64,000 nucleotides of DNA from Deefgea piscis. Its GTDB lineage: Bacteria > Pseudomonadota > Gammaproteobacteria > Burkholderiales > Chitinibacteraceae. The notes beneath the pieces are model-generated. The model was not told the origin of the DNA and ran no database searches. It saw only the letters and a list, made by a program, of their open reading frames with translations. Shown in pieces: positions 1-9,435 of this stretch. A program made the translations under genes and the position numbers. The stretch covers positions 496,001-560,000 of the forward strand of contig NZ_CP054143.1 in assembly GCF_013284055.1 (NCBI RefSeq), read 5' to 3'. The first letter of the stretch is position 1. Each line of letters starts with the position of its first letter.

Positions 1-291
1 CAAGCCCAAACCGTAGCCAGCAATATGCGCCAGCGCATCAGCCTTCGCAATATGCGCGCCGCCTTGGCCAATCAACACCACCAGCTCTAATTCGTGATGC
101 ACCTCATTGGACCATGACGGCAACACTAACGCGGCCCCCGGCTGCACCACCGCTGAATTGGGTTTAATAAATACCATCGGCTCTTCAGTGATCGCCGAGC
201 CCATTTCTTTGGCATGGGCAACAAAATTGCGCGCCACACAATAAATATTATTTACTCGCCATGCCGTTGCACCCAGTTGAATCTCAGCCAT
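1..291 (-). CDS. Fumarylacetoacetate hydrolase family protein (partial, N-terminal part)
   Basis: Only the first 97 codons lie in the window; the gene runs off the left edge. The protein begins MAEIQLGATAWRVNNIYCVA and continues with RNFVAHAKEMG, FIKPNSAVV and EVHHELELVVLIG. This is the start of the FAH fold, in which the conserved HHE region contributes metal-binding residues. Family members hydrolyse acylpyruvates or related C-C bonds, or decarboxylate oxaloacetate; which applies here cannot be told from this part. The ATG lies 3 bases after the stop of the membrane-protein gene at 295-1215, so the two are probably co-transcribed. Confidence 0.8.
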   Translation of the reverse strand, partial: MAEIQLGATAWRVNNIYCVARNFVAHAKEMGSAITEEPMVFIKPNSAVVQPGAALVLPSWSNEVHHELELVVLIGQGGAHIAKADALAHIAGYGLGL

Positions 292-294
292 TGC

Positions 295-1215
295 TTACGC
301 CACCCATTGAGAAATACTAAATAACAAAATCACCGCCAACCACAAAATCGCCGCTCGCCACACCAGCGCCACCGCGCTGGTTAAGTAATCAGGATTAGCC
401 GACTCGCCAACACCTAATTCGGGGCGATATTTCACCGTATGATCTTGATGCAACGCTTCGCCTAAACGAACGCCTAAAGCACCAGCGGCGGAAGCCAACA
501 AAATACCGTAATCTTGATCCATCCATTGCTGCGCCTGTGAGCGCCAGCAATAAACTGCGTCTTCAAAATTACCCACCACGGCAAATGAAATCGCCGCCAA
601 ACGAATCGGAATAAAATCCAAAATATCCATCACGCCATCGGCAAAGCGGCCAAACACATCACCATGCCCACCCCATTTTTGCTGCAATAAACACGCCGCA
701 CGGTAAGCCACAGCACCAGCAGGACCGGCAATCCACGCCAAAGCGACAAACCAAAAAATAGTGCCAAACACATAGCGATAAGAATCAATCACCCCTTGCT
801 CAATCGTCAAACGCGCTACTTCATCTTCATTGAGCTCTGAAGTCGATTGTCCTGTCCAATCCCCCAGCATGCTGCGCGCCGTATTTAAATCATCGGCCTG
901 CAATGCTTTTGAGATTTTGGTGAAGGCATGGCTAAACTGGCGAAAGCCCATCGTAAAATATAAAATCAACACATCCCAAGCAATCGCTAGAAACACGTTA
1001 TACCGCAGCAAAAACCAATACCCACCCGCAGTAATCGCCACCAGCGGCACCACAGCGAGTAGCCAGGCATATACCCCATTGCGATATTCACCCGCATTTA
1101 AATTACGCCCCATGCCATTGGCGGTGCGAATAAAACCCAAATACAGTGGATTACGGCTGCTAATCGGCCGCAGTTGCTCTAATAGCAAAGCTAAAATCAA
1201 AGACAAAATACTCAT
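295..1215 (-). CDS. CobD/CbiB (AmpE-like) family integral membrane protein
   Basis: A 306-residue membrane protein with an N-terminal hydrophobic helix (MSILSLILALLLEQLRP), a further hydrophobic pair near residues 50-95, and the FRQFSHAF...A...GDWTG segment typical of the CobD/CbiB-AmpE superfamily. CobD/CbiB attaches the aminopropanol arm in adenosylcobalamin synthesis; AmpE is linked to beta-lactamase induction. Betaproteobacterial proteins of this sort are often named CobD/CbiB family without proof of the cobalamin role. I chose the ATG at 1215 because AGGA precedes it at a good distance; an upstream ATG would add 18 unlikely residues. A cobU gene elsewhere in the window (43591-44118) is compatible with a cobalamin role but does not prove it. 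Confidence 0.7.
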   Translation of the reverse strand: MSILSLILALLLEQLRPISSRNPLYLGFIRTANGMGRNLNAGEYRNGVYAWLLAVVPLVAITAGGYWFLLRYNVFLAIAWDVLILYFTMGFRQFSHAFTKISKALQADDLNTARSMLGDWTGQSTSELNEDEVARLTIEQGVIDSYRYVFGTIFWFVALAWIAGPAGAVAYRAACLLQQKWGGHGDVFGRFADGVMDILDFIPIRLAAISFAVVGNFEDAVYCWRSQAQQWMDQDYGILLASAAGALGVRLGEALHQDHTVKYRPELGVGESANPDYLTSAVALVWRAAILWLAVILLFSISQWVA

Positions 1216-1384
1216 AAACTTAATCCTAAATTGCGCCCAAGCTAAAAAAATCAGCTCATAGCCGTACATACTTTATGTTTCAAAGATAACATAGAGCCCT
1301 TGCGAGCAGAAACAATATAGACAGCTCTTGAAAAAGCACGCCACAGTGCCATATCGTCAATACCACCCTCAACCGGAGAAACAA

Positions 1385-1978
1385 ATGGAACATCAACTTC
1401 CTACACTGCCTTACGCACAAGATGCTTTAGCGCCATTTATGTCAGCTGAAACTTTGTCTTATCACTATGGCAAACATCACCAAACTTATATTACCAACCT
1501 GAACAACCTCATCAAAGGCACTGACAACGAAAACAAGTCGCTAGAAGAGATTGTAAAAACTGCACCTGCAGGTGGTTTATATAATAACGCCGCACAAACT
1601 TGGAACCATACTTTCTTTTGGTTTGGCTTTGCACCTAACCCAACAGGCGAAGATCGCGCACCTGCTGGCGCATTGGCAGATGCCATTGCCGCTAAATGGG
1701 GCTCATTTGATGAATTCAAAAAAGCCTTCAATACCTCAGCAGCCGGCAACTTTGGTTCAGGCTGGACTTGGTTGGTTAAAAAAGCCGACGGTTCACTCGA
1801 CATCTTGAATACTGGCGCAGCAGGCACCCCACTCACTACCGGCGAAACAGCACTGTTGACCTGTGACGTTTGGGAACACGCTTACTACATCGATTACCGT
1901 AACAGCCGTCCTAACTACCTCGAAGGTTTCTGGAAACTGGTTGACTGGAATGTCGTTGCTGCACGTTTAGCCGCATAA
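1385..1978 (+). CDS. sodB: Superoxide dismutase [Fe]
   Basis: A 197-residue cytoplasmic iron superoxide dismutase converting superoxide to oxygen and hydrogen peroxide. The metal ligands are visible as H27, H75, D161 and H165 (motif [13 protein letters not shown]), and Q71 in AAQTWNH is the outer-sphere glutamine typical of iron rather than manganese enzymes. Length is normal for SodB. The ATG at 1385 is preceded by CCGGAGAA; an in-frame ATG at 1328 would add a non-conserved 19-residue extension and is rejected. The gene is monocistronic, followed by a strong terminator. Confidence 0.96.
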   Translation: MEHQLPTLPYAQDALAPFMSAETLSYHYGKHHQTYITNLNNLIKGTDNENKSLEEIVKTAPAGGLYNNAAQTWNHTFFWFGFAPNPTGEDRAPAGALADAIAAKWGSFDEFKKAFNTSAAGNFGSGWTWLVKKADGSLDILNTGAAGTPLTTGETALLTCDVWEHAYYIDYRNSRPNYLEGFWKLVDWNVVAARLAA

Positions 1979-2558
1979 AAATAAGCAACAGCTGAGCGAT
2001 ATGTCAGCTTTTGTATACAGATTTTAAAAAAGACGATCACTCGATCGTCTTTTTTTTTCGCCCACGATTTACCCTCTAAACCAAGCGCAAAAACAGTGCA
2101 CGAAAAGTCAAATTGGTATTTCTCCTTATATTTCAAAGGCATTAGCCATAACCCTCACGCACCAAGTTGCAGCGCAATAATTAGCATTTCATGATGTGCA
2201 CTGTTATTTATTTCAAACAGCTTTGTTTTGCTTACTTAAAAATTAAGACTATGAATTTAAACTGTTTTTAAATCAATTCACCGAGTTGACAAGACAAATG
2301 TAGTTTGAGAAATTAGCGCTACGAAACGTAACAGCCGCGAAAGCAACTGCAATTCGCTGCAAAGATTACGTGCAACGACTGGTATTAAGCAAAACAAAAT
2401 CCAGCGTCAGCAATGAGCCGAGTGTACGAGCCAAAAAACCAAGAACAAACAGGGGCTACTCGCAGTGCACTCGGGTCAAACCCTGTTTTGAAGACCATGC
2501 GCCTCACGGTGCAATTGAAATTCTTACTAAACAAATGATGGATGAGAGGAAATATCAA
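1979..2558. other. Intergenic region between sodB and the chitinase gene
   Basis: These 580 bases hold the sodB terminator and no convincing gene. A TTGACA hexamer at 2286-2291 could be a -35 element, but no good -10 stands 16-18 bases after it (best GAAATT at 2309). If it is used, the chitinase mRNA would have a leader of about 240 nt. An open frame starting at 2370 runs into the chitinase but has low-complexity, non-conserved residues and is not taken as the start. Confidence 0.5.
2031..2058 (+). terminator. Rho-independent terminator of sodB
   Basis: A perfect 8-bp stem (AGACGATC / GATCGTCT) with an ACTC loop is followed by eight T residues, 52 bases after the sodB stop. Confidence 0.9.
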
Positions 2559-4532
2559 ATGAACTTCCGTTTAGCCGCAATCCCGGCAGCCATTGCCTTT
2601 GTCTCAATCAGCGCCTTTGCTGCTGATGCATGGAATAGCGCAACCGCCTACTCTGGTGGCGCCGTCGTCACTTATGCAGGTAAAGAGTACAAAGCAAAAT
2701 GGTGGACTCAGGGCAATGTACCTGGTGCAGAACAATGGGGTCCTTGGGAAGCAACCGGTACTGCCCCAACCACAGCACCGACCACAGCACCAACGACCGC
2801 CCCTACCGCAACGCCAAGCACTGCACCAGGCGCTTGCACTAGCGCTGAATGGAATTCAAGCGCCGTTTACACCGGTGGCAACTTAGTGAGCTACAACAAC
2901 CGTAGCTACAAAGCAAAATGGTGGACTCAAGGCAACGCGCCAGGCAGCAATGATGTTTGGCAAGATATGGGCGCATGTGGCACGAGCACAGCAACACCAA
3001 CGCCAACCGCAACACCAACTGCAACACCAACTGCAACACCAACTGCAACACCAACTGCAACACCAACTGCAACACCAACCGCAACACCAACCGCAACACC
3101 AACTGCAACACCAACTGCAACACCAACTGCAACACCAACTGCAACGCCAACTGCAACGCCAACAACGTCTGCAACACCTGTTCCACCGACTGGTGCGAAA
3201 CAAGTGGGTACCTACTTTGCAGAATGGTCAATTTACGGTCGTAAGTTCTACCTGAAAAACATGCAAGACAGCGGTCAAGCTGCCAAGTTGACGTTCTTGA
3301 ACTACTCATTCGCCAATATCTATAACCGTGGCGGCAAATACGTTTGCGATGCAACCGTAAATAAACTCGAAGCCGGCGGACAAGACGGTGGTGATGCATG
3401 GGCGGTTTACCAAAAAGGCTTTGGTGCTGGTGAATCAGTGGATGGCGTTGCTGATAAATACGGTTGGGATAAATGGGATGATCCTCGCCAAGGCAAAGCT
3501 GGCCCACTCAAAGGCAACTTAAATCAGTTGAAAAAACTGAAAGCCAAAAACCCGAACATGAAAGCACTTATTTCATTGGGTGGCTGGACTTGGTCGAAAT
3601 GGTTCTCTGCGGCGGCTGCCACCCCAGAACTACGCCAAGCTTTAGTTAGCTCGTGTATCGACGTGTGGATCAAAGGTAATATTCCATTCGATTCAGGCTC
3701 AAATGCCGGTGGTTCTTACGTTGATCCAACAACTGGCAAAACGGTCTACGCCGCTGCCGACGTATTTGACGGGATTGATATCGACTGGGAATACCCAGGT
3801 GTACAAGGTATTGGCACGAACACAGTTTCTGCTGCCGACAAGCAAAACAACAACTTGTTAATGCAAGAATTCCGCAAACAATTGGATGAGTTGAGCAAAA
3901 CCACCGGCAAGAAATACTTGTTGACCGTCGCCATTGGTGCCGGCGATGATAAAATTGCCGCGACAGAACCAGCCGAATACAGCAAATACCTCGACTGGAT
4001 CAACATCATGTCGTACGACTTTAACGGCGGCTGGGATGCACAAGGTCCAACCGACTTCCAATCAAATCTGTACCAAGATCCAGCTAGCCCACGCACAGTG
4101 GATCCAAAAACGGGCAAAGTCAGCAAATACTACACTGACGCAGCCGTGAAAGATCTGATTGCCCGTGGTGCACCAGCGGCGAAATTGCATATCGGTGTTC
4201 CATTCTACGGTCGTGGTTGGACTGGCGTGAAAAACGTGAACAATGGTCTGTATCAAACCGCAACCGGTGCTGCTAAAGGCACGTACGAAGCCGGTATCGA
4301 AGACTACAAAGTACTGAAAAACGCGCCAGGTACTGAGTATATTCATCCAGTTACGCAACAAACCTATCGTTTTGATGGCTCGACATTCTGGTCTTACGAC
4401 ACTCCTCGTGATATCAAACTGAAAGCTGACTATGCAAACAAAATGGGTCTGGGCGGTATCTTTAGCTGGGAAGCCGACGGCGACACCGCCAACGGTGAAC
4501 TGGTTGAAGCAATGACGCATATCAACAAATAA
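2559..4532 (+). CDS. Secreted GH18 chitinase with two CBM5/12 chitin-binding domains
   Basis: A 657-residue extracellular endochitinase. Residues 1-21 are a Sec signal peptide ending AFA, cleaved before ADAW. Two chitin-binding modules of the CBM5/12 type follow (about 22-67 and 92-141), each with the W-N...Y-x-G-G...YKAKWWTQGN pattern, joined by a Thr-Pro-Ala linker. A long (TPTA)n linker (about 141-211) leads to the GH18 barrel (212-655). The SxGG motif (SLGGWTWS) and catalytic DGIDIDWE (404-411, acid E411) are intact, and MSYDF marks a later strand of the barrel. The ATG at 2559 follows GAGAGGA. The gene sits just upstream of a secretion-type operon on the same strand, a plausible but unproven exporter. 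A strong terminator follows. Confidence 0.95.
   Translation: MNFRLAAIPAAIAFVSISAFAADAWNSATAYSGGAVVTYAGKEYKAKWWTQGNVPGAEQWGPWEATGTAPTTAPTTAPTTAPTATPSTAPGACTSAEWNSSAVYTGGNLVSYNNRSYKAKWWTQGNAPGSNDVWQDMGACGTSTATPTPTATPTATPTATPTATPTATPTATPTATPTATPTATPTATPTATPTATPTATPTTSATPVPPTGAKQVGTYFAEWSIYGRKFYLKNMQDSGQAAKLTFLNYSFANIYNRGGKYVCDATVNKLEAGGQDGGDAWAVYQKGFGAGESVDGVADKYGWDKWDDPRQGKAGPLKGNLNQLKKLKAKNPNMKALISLGGWTWSKWFSAAAATPELRQALVSSCIDVWIKGNIPFDSGSNAGGSYVDPTTGKTVYAAADVFDGIDIDWEYPGVQGIGTNTVSAADKQNNNLLMQEFRKQLDELSKTTGKKYLLTVAIGAGDDKIAATEPAEYSKYLDWINIMSYDFNGGWDAQGPTDFQSNLYQDPASPRTVDPKTGKVSKYYTDAAVKDLIARGAPAAKLHIGVPFYGRGWTGVKNVNNGLYQTATGAAKGTYEAGIEDYKVLKNAPGTEYIHPVTQQTYRFDGSTFWSYDTPRDIKLKADYANKMGLGGIFSWEADGDTANGELVEAMTHINK
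2991..3162 (+). repeat. 12-bp tandem repeat encoding the Thr-Pro-Ala-Thr linker
   Basis: About 14 copies of a unit close to GCAACACCAACT run in frame through the chitinase and encode repeated ATPT. Copies differ mainly by silent C/T or A/G changes. The repeat makes long open frames in other frames and on the other strand, which are artefacts. Copy number is likely to vary by slippage. Confidence 0.9.
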
Positions 4533-4552
4533 AAATAAGCTTGTAAAGATTG

Positions 4553-4580
4553 AACCCCACTTTTTAAGTGGGGTTTTTTT
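4553..4580 (+). terminator. Rho-independent terminator of the chitinase gene
   Basis: Stem AACCCCACTT / AAGTGGGGTT with a TTT loop and a run of T, 20 bases after the stop codon. Confidence 0.92.
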
Positions 4581-4795
4581 ATCGCTAAATCCGCAATAAT
4601 TACACCAAACAAACAAATTTCAAACGCCTAATGAAATGATGCAAAAACCGCTGCAAACCAAGTAAATACAAGCCTTCGCCGCCCGCACAACCCCATAAAA
4701 ATCCTTGCTCCAGAGGCCTTTAAGCTTTAGCATGTGGCTCTATAGGGAATCAATCCAGCGCATCTCGCACGATAAAACTTAGACCGAGATTGAAG

Positions 4796-5224
4796 ATGAA
4801 AACGCAATATTTCTTACATAAAAAAAATGGTTTCACGCTACTAGAATTACTCGTAGTACTTCTGATTATTGCGCTACTTGCTGGCTATGTCGGCCCCAAA
4901 CTGTTTGGTGAAGTTGGCAAAGCCAAAACCAAAACTGCCGCTAGTCAAATGAAATCCATCGCTGGGGCATTAGATCAATATCGCCTCGATACCGGCCGCT
5001 ACCCGAGTACTGAATTGGGCCTCAATAGCTTAACCAAAAAGCCGGCTGACGAAGGCAAATGGAGCGGCCCTTACCTGATGAAGGATGTACCCAACGATCC
5101 TTGGGACAAGCCTTACATTTACACTATCCCTGGTGAAAATGGCCATGACTACGAATTAAAAAGTTATGGCTTAGATGGTAAACCGGGCGGTAGCGGCGAA
5201 GACGCCGATATCAGCTACTGGTAA
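4796..5224 (+). CDS. gspG: Type II secretion major pseudopilin GspG
   Basis: A 142-residue major pseudopilin. A 12-residue basic leader ends in KKNG, followed by the prepilin signature FTLLELLVVLLIIALLAG with Glu at +5; a prepilin peptidase would cut after the Gly and methylate the Phe. The C-terminal half has the GspG hallmarks: DTGRYPS, GPYLMKDVPNDPWDKPY and a C-terminal GLDGKPGGSGEDADISYW, a calcium-site-like end. A TTG at 4790 in the same frame is possible, but the ATG at 4796 is preferred. It is the first gene of an 11-gene operon and lies 3 bases before gspF. Confidence 0.93.
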   Translation: MKTQYFLHKKNGFTLLELLVVLLIIALLAGYVGPKLFGEVGKAKTKTAASQMKSIAGALDQYRLDTGRYPSTELGLNSLTKKPADEGKWSGPYLMKDVPNDPWDKPYIYTIPGENGHDYELKSYGLDGKPGGSGEDADISYW

Positions 5225-5227
5225 ACC

Positions 5228-6406
5228 ATGCGTTACCAAGTCAAAGCCTTAAGCGCAGGCCAACTGCGCGAGATGACGCTGGATGCCGCCAACGTGGACG
5301 ACCTGCGCGCGCGGCTGTTAGAGCAAGGTTTGCAATTGGTAAGTTGTAAGGCTGAACGCACCTTCAGCCTGTCATTGGGCAAGAGTGAATTTCAAGTTTC
5401 ACTGTTCACCCAAGAGCTGATTGCACTGCTAGAAGCGGGTCTGACGCTGGTTGAGGCGATGGAAACGCTGAAAGAAAAAAGCAGCCACGATCAAAATCGC
5501 ACCGTACTGACCACCATGATTGAAGGTTTATACCAAGGGCTACCTTTATCTAAAGTACTGGCGCAAATGCCAAATTTATTCCCGCCGCTGTATATTGCCA
5601 GCGTGGGATCGGCAGAAAAAACCGGCCATTTAGCCGACGCCTTAAAACGTTATCATCATTACGAAACGCGCTTAAGCGCCGTCAAAAAAAAGGTCGTCGC
5701 CTCCTTGGTTTATCCCATGGTGGTGATTGGCATTGGCGGCAGCATTATGCTGTTTTTGCTGTTTTATGTGATTCCCAAATTTAGCCAAATTTACGCCTCA
5801 ATGAAAAACCTGCCTTTCGCCGCGCAAATGATGCTGTGGTGGGGCGACTTGGTGCATCAGCATGGCCAAGCGATATTTTTACTGATCATCACCAGCTTAA
5901 TCGCTATTGTGATGGCGTTTCGCACGCAAGCGATTCAAACGATTTTGCTGACCTTATTTTGGAAGCTGCCGCGACTGGAAGAATATCGGCGTTTATTTGC
6001 GTTAACTCGCTTTTATCGCACCGTGGGGCTGTTGCTTTCTGGCGGTTTAAATTTGGTCGCAGCACTGGAATTAGCGGCGCAATTATTGCCAAACACCATG
6101 CGCTTTGCGCTGTCGCAAGCCATTATCGACATCAAATCAGGCCAACAACTTTCCAATACGCTCCCCAAATACAACCTGACCACGCCTGTGTCGGAGCGGC
6201 TACTGCGTGTGGGCGAACAAAGCGGTGAGCTGGCGACGATGATCGAGCGCGCTGCGCAATTTTGTGATGAAGAACTCGATCGGGCGATTGAAATGTTTAC
6301 GCGTTTGTTCGAGCCCATTTTGATGTTACTGATTGGGATATTGATTGGTGGCATCGTCTTTTTGCTTTATATGCCGATTTTTGAGTTGGCCGGGAATATG
6401 CAATGA
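5228..6406 (+). CDS. gspF: Type II secretion inner-membrane platform protein GspF
   Basis: A 392-residue platform protein of the GspF/PilC family. Two repeats of the T2SSF domain are visible (about residues 60-185 and 260-380), each opening with a phrase such as FTQELIALLEAGLTLVEAME or LTRFYRTVGLLLSGGLNLVAA and ending in a hydrophobic helix. GspF links the pseudopilus base to the ATPase and is thought to help pull pseudopilin subunits out of the membrane. Its stop overlaps the gspE start (ATGA), implying translational coupling. Confidence 0.93.
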   Translation: MRYQVKALSAGQLREMTLDAANVDDLRARLLEQGLQLVSCKAERTFSLSLGKSEFQVSLFTQELIALLEAGLTLVEAMETLKEKSSHDQNRTVLTTMIEGLYQGLPLSKVLAQMPNLFPPLYIASVGSAEKTGHLADALKRYHHYETRLSAVKKKVVASLVYPMVVIGIGGSIMLFLLFYVIPKFSQIYASMKNLPFAAQMMLWWGDLVHQHGQAIFLLIITSLIAIVMAFRTQAIQTILLTLFWKLPRLEEYRRLFALTRFYRTVGLLLSGGLNLVAALELAAQLLPNTMRFALSQAIIDIKSGQQLSNTLPKYNLTTPVSERLLRVGEQSGELATMIERAAQFCDEELDRAIEMFTRLFEPILMLLIGILIGGIVFLLYMPIFELAGNMQ

Positions 6407-8055
6407 TCACGCTCGATTTGATTCAGCACTTGCGAGCCACCAGCGGCAACCAGCCTTTACCGGTGTTGTTGCAACAGTCGCTCGGACTAAATAATGAGGC
6501 GTATCTACTTGCAGTCAGCGGCTACCTTGGCCTGCCAGCCATTACCTCACTAGAACTTAAAGCACTCAAGCCACGCTATGATTTGCTCGCCTTTGGCGAT
6601 GCCGTCGCTCACCAGTGTCTGTTGGCGGAAATACCGCAGCATGGCTATGTGTTAATTTTATCAGACCCATTTAGCCCAGTCGTTCGCAACTGGGCACAGC
6701 AAAAAATCAGCGTCGCTTTTCGCGTGGCGTTTGCGCTATTTGATGATTTGCAGCAGTACTTTAATGAATATGAAACATCGCACCGCGCAATGGATCAAAT
6801 GGCGGTCGGTGAAAACCAAGAGAGCAGCAAAGAAGGCATTACCGAGATCAATTTAACGACGTTATCGCAAGATGATAAACCCGTCGTCAAACTGGTTAAC
6901 TCCACACTCTATGACGCCCTCAAAGCCAAAGCGTCAGATATCCATATGGAAACCACGCCACAAGGCATGACGATTAAATACCGCATTGACGGTGTTTTGC
7001 TGCATGCCGGCGGGGTTAGTGGCGTTGAAATGGCCGAACAAGTCGTGTCGCGGATTAAAGTCTTGGCCGAATTGGATATTTCTGAACATCGCGTTCCCCA
7101 AGACGGACGCTTTAAAGCCAAAGTGAATCATCGCGAAGTTGATTTTCGCGTGTCGATCATGCCATCGATTCATGGCGAAGATGCCGTGTTGCGGATTTTG
7201 GATAAACAAAGCGGCGGCGATACATTCAAGGCATTGCGTCTTGAAACGCTAGGCCATGAAGCGCAAACCATGGCGGCCATTCGCTCACTATCGCATGAGC
7301 CTTATGGCTTGCTACTGGTGACCGGGCCAACCGGATCGGGTAAATCGACCACGCTGTATGCCACGCTCTCTGAAATTAATAATGGTGAAGAAAAAATCAT
7401 CACCATTGAAGATCCGGTTGAATATCAACTGCCCGGCGTATTGCAGATTCCTGTGAACGACAAAAAAGGCCTTACTTTTGCCCGTGGCTTGCGCTCGATC
7501 TTGCGCCATGACCCCGACAAGATTTTAGTCGGCGAGATTCGTGATGGCGAAACCGCCAATATCGCAGTCCAAGCGGCACTGACCGGCCATTTGGTACTGA
7601 CCTCGGTGCATGCCAACAATGCGTTCTCGGTGATTGATCGTTTTATTCATATGGGCGTTGAACCCAATAGCTTTGTCGACGCGCTGATTGGCGTGGTCGC
7701 GCAGCGTTTAATTCGCAAAGTCTGCCCGCACTGCGTGGGCGACGATCAACCCGAGCTGGAATTACTCGCGGCATCGAGCTTAACCCGCCAACAAGTCAGC
7801 ACTTGGACTTTTCGCAAAGGTCGCGGCTGCCCCGCTTGCCGCAATACCGGTTATTTAGGCCGCAAAGCCATTGCCGAAGTATTGCGACTGGATGATGAAC
7901 TCAAACAAGCGATTGCCAAACACGCGCCTGCGGTCGAGCTCAAAAAAATTGCCCTGAGCAATGGTTTTATTTCGATGCGCCAAATTGCCCTTAACGCCGT
8001 TGCCCGCGGTGAAACCACCTTACAGGAAATCAACCGTGTCACCTTTGTTGATTAA
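6403..8055 (+). CDS. gspE: Type II secretion / pilus assembly ATPase GspE
   Basis: A 550-residue cytoplasmic AAA-type ATPase powering pseudopilus assembly. An N-terminal GspE domain (about 1-130) precedes the catalytic domain. Walker A GPTGSGKS is at 308-315, followed by the Asp box (TIEDPVEYQLPG), Walker B (KILVGEIRDGETA) and His box (TGHLVLTSVHAN). Two zinc-binding pairs, C441PHC and C476PAC, mark the tetracysteine motif of GspE/PilB/MshE. The N-terminal part is not diagnostic between GspE and MshE. The start overlaps the gspF stop. Confidence 0.93.
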   Translation: MITLDLIQHLRATSGNQPLPVLLQQSLGLNNEAYLLAVSGYLGLPAITSLELKALKPRYDLLAFGDAVAHQCLLAEIPQHGYVLILSDPFSPVVRNWAQQKISVAFRVAFALFDDLQQYFNEYETSHRAMDQMAVGENQESSKEGITEINLTTLSQDDKPVVKLVNSTLYDALKAKASDIHMETTPQGMTIKYRIDGVLLHAGGVSGVEMAEQVVSRIKVLAELDISEHRVPQDGRFKAKVNHREVDFRVSIMPSIHGEDAVLRILDKQSGGDTFKALRLETLGHEAQTMAAIRSLSHEPYGLLLVTGPTGSGKSTTLYATLSEINNGEEKIITIEDPVEYQLPGVLQIPVNDKKGLTFARGLRSILRHDPDKILVGEIRDGETANIAVQAALTGHLVLTSVHANNAFSVIDRFIHMGVEPNSFVDALIGVVAQRLIRKVCPHCVGDDQPELELLAASSLTRQQVSTWTFRKGRGCPACRNTGYLGRKAIAEVLRLDDELKQAIAKHAPAVELKKIALSNGFISMRQIALNAVARGETTLQEINRVTFVD

Positions 8056-8836
8056 GCATTGTGCATGGTTTAGCAAACAGCGCATTCGGATTGCCAGTCG
8101 GCATTGGAGCGGCAGCGTACTGGCGCGCCAGCGTGCCAGCCTCGATGCTTCATCTGATCTACTGGTCAATCGCTTTCAAGAGCTACTCAATCAAGTACCG
8201 CGTGGCCAATTGGGATACGATCAAGTCGACCTGATTTTAGGCTCGCCTTGGGTGCGCTATGTGTGTTTACCTTGGCAAGACGGTTTAAATCATGAGCGCG
8301 ATTGGGAAAGCTATGCCCGATTATTACTGGCCCAACATTATGGCGTGAGTAGTGAATCGTGGCGGATTCGCATTGCGCCAGGCGGATATGGCGAGCCACG
8401 CATTGCCGCCGCTTTTGATGAAGGCCTGTACCAAACGCTGCTAGAGCTTTGTCGCACCAGCAAAATGAAGCTCGGCAAAATCGAGCCTTTATTCACCACG
8501 GCAGTCAATCAACATCAACGGCAATTAAAAGACGCAGAACATGCCTTGGTAATCTTAGAGCAAGGCTATGCCTTAATTGGTTTTTATCGTGAGCATGCTT
8601 GGCAAGGCATTATTACTTTGCCCATCCAGCTCGACCATGACAGCCCGGAAAATCAAACCTTATCGCTCGCCGCCTTGGTGCGAGAAGCTGCCGTTTTAAG
8701 CGGGCAGTTTTTACCCGAGCATATTTATCTCACCTCTTCAGAACTCACGCTGCGCAGTGTTAAATCGGCTGATTTTGACTTTGAATGGCTCGGCGCCGTG
8801 CAGCCGCTGTTTATTGCCGGGGATGCCAGTCAATGA
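8036..8836 (+). CDS. PilM/MshI-like protein of the secretion cluster
   Basis: A 266-residue protein with no obvious transmembrane helix. I assign it to the PilM/GspL/MshI actin-like class mainly by position, directly before PilN- and PilO-like genes; the sequence (LGSPWVRYVCLPW, LEQGYALIGFYREHAWQGIITLP) is consistent with an ATPase-fold protein but lacks a decisive motif. I chose the GTG at 8036, because AGGAAA stands 7 bases before it; it overlaps the 3' end of gspE by 20 bases. A longer upstream open frame is a shadow within gspE. Expected role: cytoplasmic ring linking the ATPase to the inner-membrane proteins. Confidence 0.7.
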   Translation: MSPLLIKHCAWFSKQRIRIASRHWSGSVLARQRASLDASSDLLVNRFQELLNQVPRGQLGYDQVDLILGSPWVRYVCLPWQDGLNHERDWESYARLLLAQHYGVSSESWRIRIAPGGYGEPRIAAAFDEGLYQTLLELCRTSKMKLGKIEPLFTTAVNQHQRQLKDAEHALVILEQGYALIGFYREHAWQGIITLPIQLDHDSPENQTLSLAALVREAAVLSGQFLPEHIYLTSSELTLRSVKSADFDFEWLGAVQPLFIAGDASQ

Positions 8837-9435
8837 AAAAACTGCAACTGGATTTTAACTTACAACCGACCCGTACACCTTGGCTAGGCCTATTGCTGTG
8901 CGTGCTTGGGGTGATTGCTGTTTTGTGGGTCATGACGCAAATTGACGTCGCCAAAGAACAAAAAAATCAACTCGAATTGCAAGAAGACAGCATCGCACTG
9001 CGGATCAAGCAGCGCGATAGCAAAATCAAAGCCGAACTTAATGCGTCGCCGGTTTCGGCCAAGGTGGAAAAAATCCGTCGTGATCAATTACTCAGCCATA
9101 CCCCGGCATTTGATTTGTTAGAGCGCGTTTGGGAAAAAGAAATCGCTTTTAGCCGGCTGGAAATCGCCACCGTTGAGCGCGATATCAAAATGGATTTAGA
9201 GGCCAAATCACTCAATGACGTCTTACTGTTGGTCGATCGCTTTGAAGCCGCGCCAGAAACCAAGCACGTCACCCTCGCTCGCAATAGCTTAAAAATTGGC
9301 GACCCACATCGACCCGCCGTCGCGGCGATTGAAGTGTTATGGCTGGCCGATCGCGTGGCACCTAACAACAATGCCAGCGCGGCCAGTACCGCCAGCCGTG
9401 TGCATTCAGCCAGTGCCGCATCGGGAGTGCATTGA
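8833..9435 (+). CDS. PilN-like inner-membrane assembly protein
   Basis: A 200-residue bitopic membrane protein. A short cytoplasmic N-terminus (MKKLQLDFNLQP, like the PilM-binding segment of PilN) is followed by one membrane helix (about 18-36), a coiled-coil stretch rich in E, K and Q, and a small periplasmic domain. The C-terminal tail is Ala/Ser-rich. The start overlaps the previous stop (ATGA). The assignment to PilN/GspL-C/MshI2 rests on this topology and on its place between PilM- and PilO-like genes. Confidence 0.7.
   Translation: MKKLQLDFNLQPTRTPWLGLLLCVLGVIAVLWVMTQIDVAKEQKNQLELQEDSIALRIKQRDSKIKAELNASPVSAKVEKIRRDQLLSHTPAFDLLERVWEKEIAFSRLEIATVERDIKMDLEAKSLNDVLLLVDRFEAAPETKHVTLARNSLKIGDPHRPAVAAIEVLWLADRVAPNNNASAASTASRVHSASAASGVH

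Noticed and set aside
2286-2314. TTGACA as the chitinase promoter
   Set aside because: No acceptable -10 element at the right spacing; kept only as a remark in the intergenic entry.
2370-2558. In-frame N-terminal extension of the chitinase from an ATG at 2370
   Set aside because: It would bury the signal peptide, has no family similarity and lacks a good ribosome site; the ATG at 2559 has GAGAGGA.
2839-3507. Long Leu- or Cys-rich open frames over the chitinase linker
   Set aside because: These are created by the 12-bp repeat read in the wrong frame or strand.
8785-8832. Upstream start for the PilN-like gene
   Set aside because: The extension is an Arg/Ala-rich read-through of the previous gene; the ATG at 8833 forms a coupled ATGA overlap.
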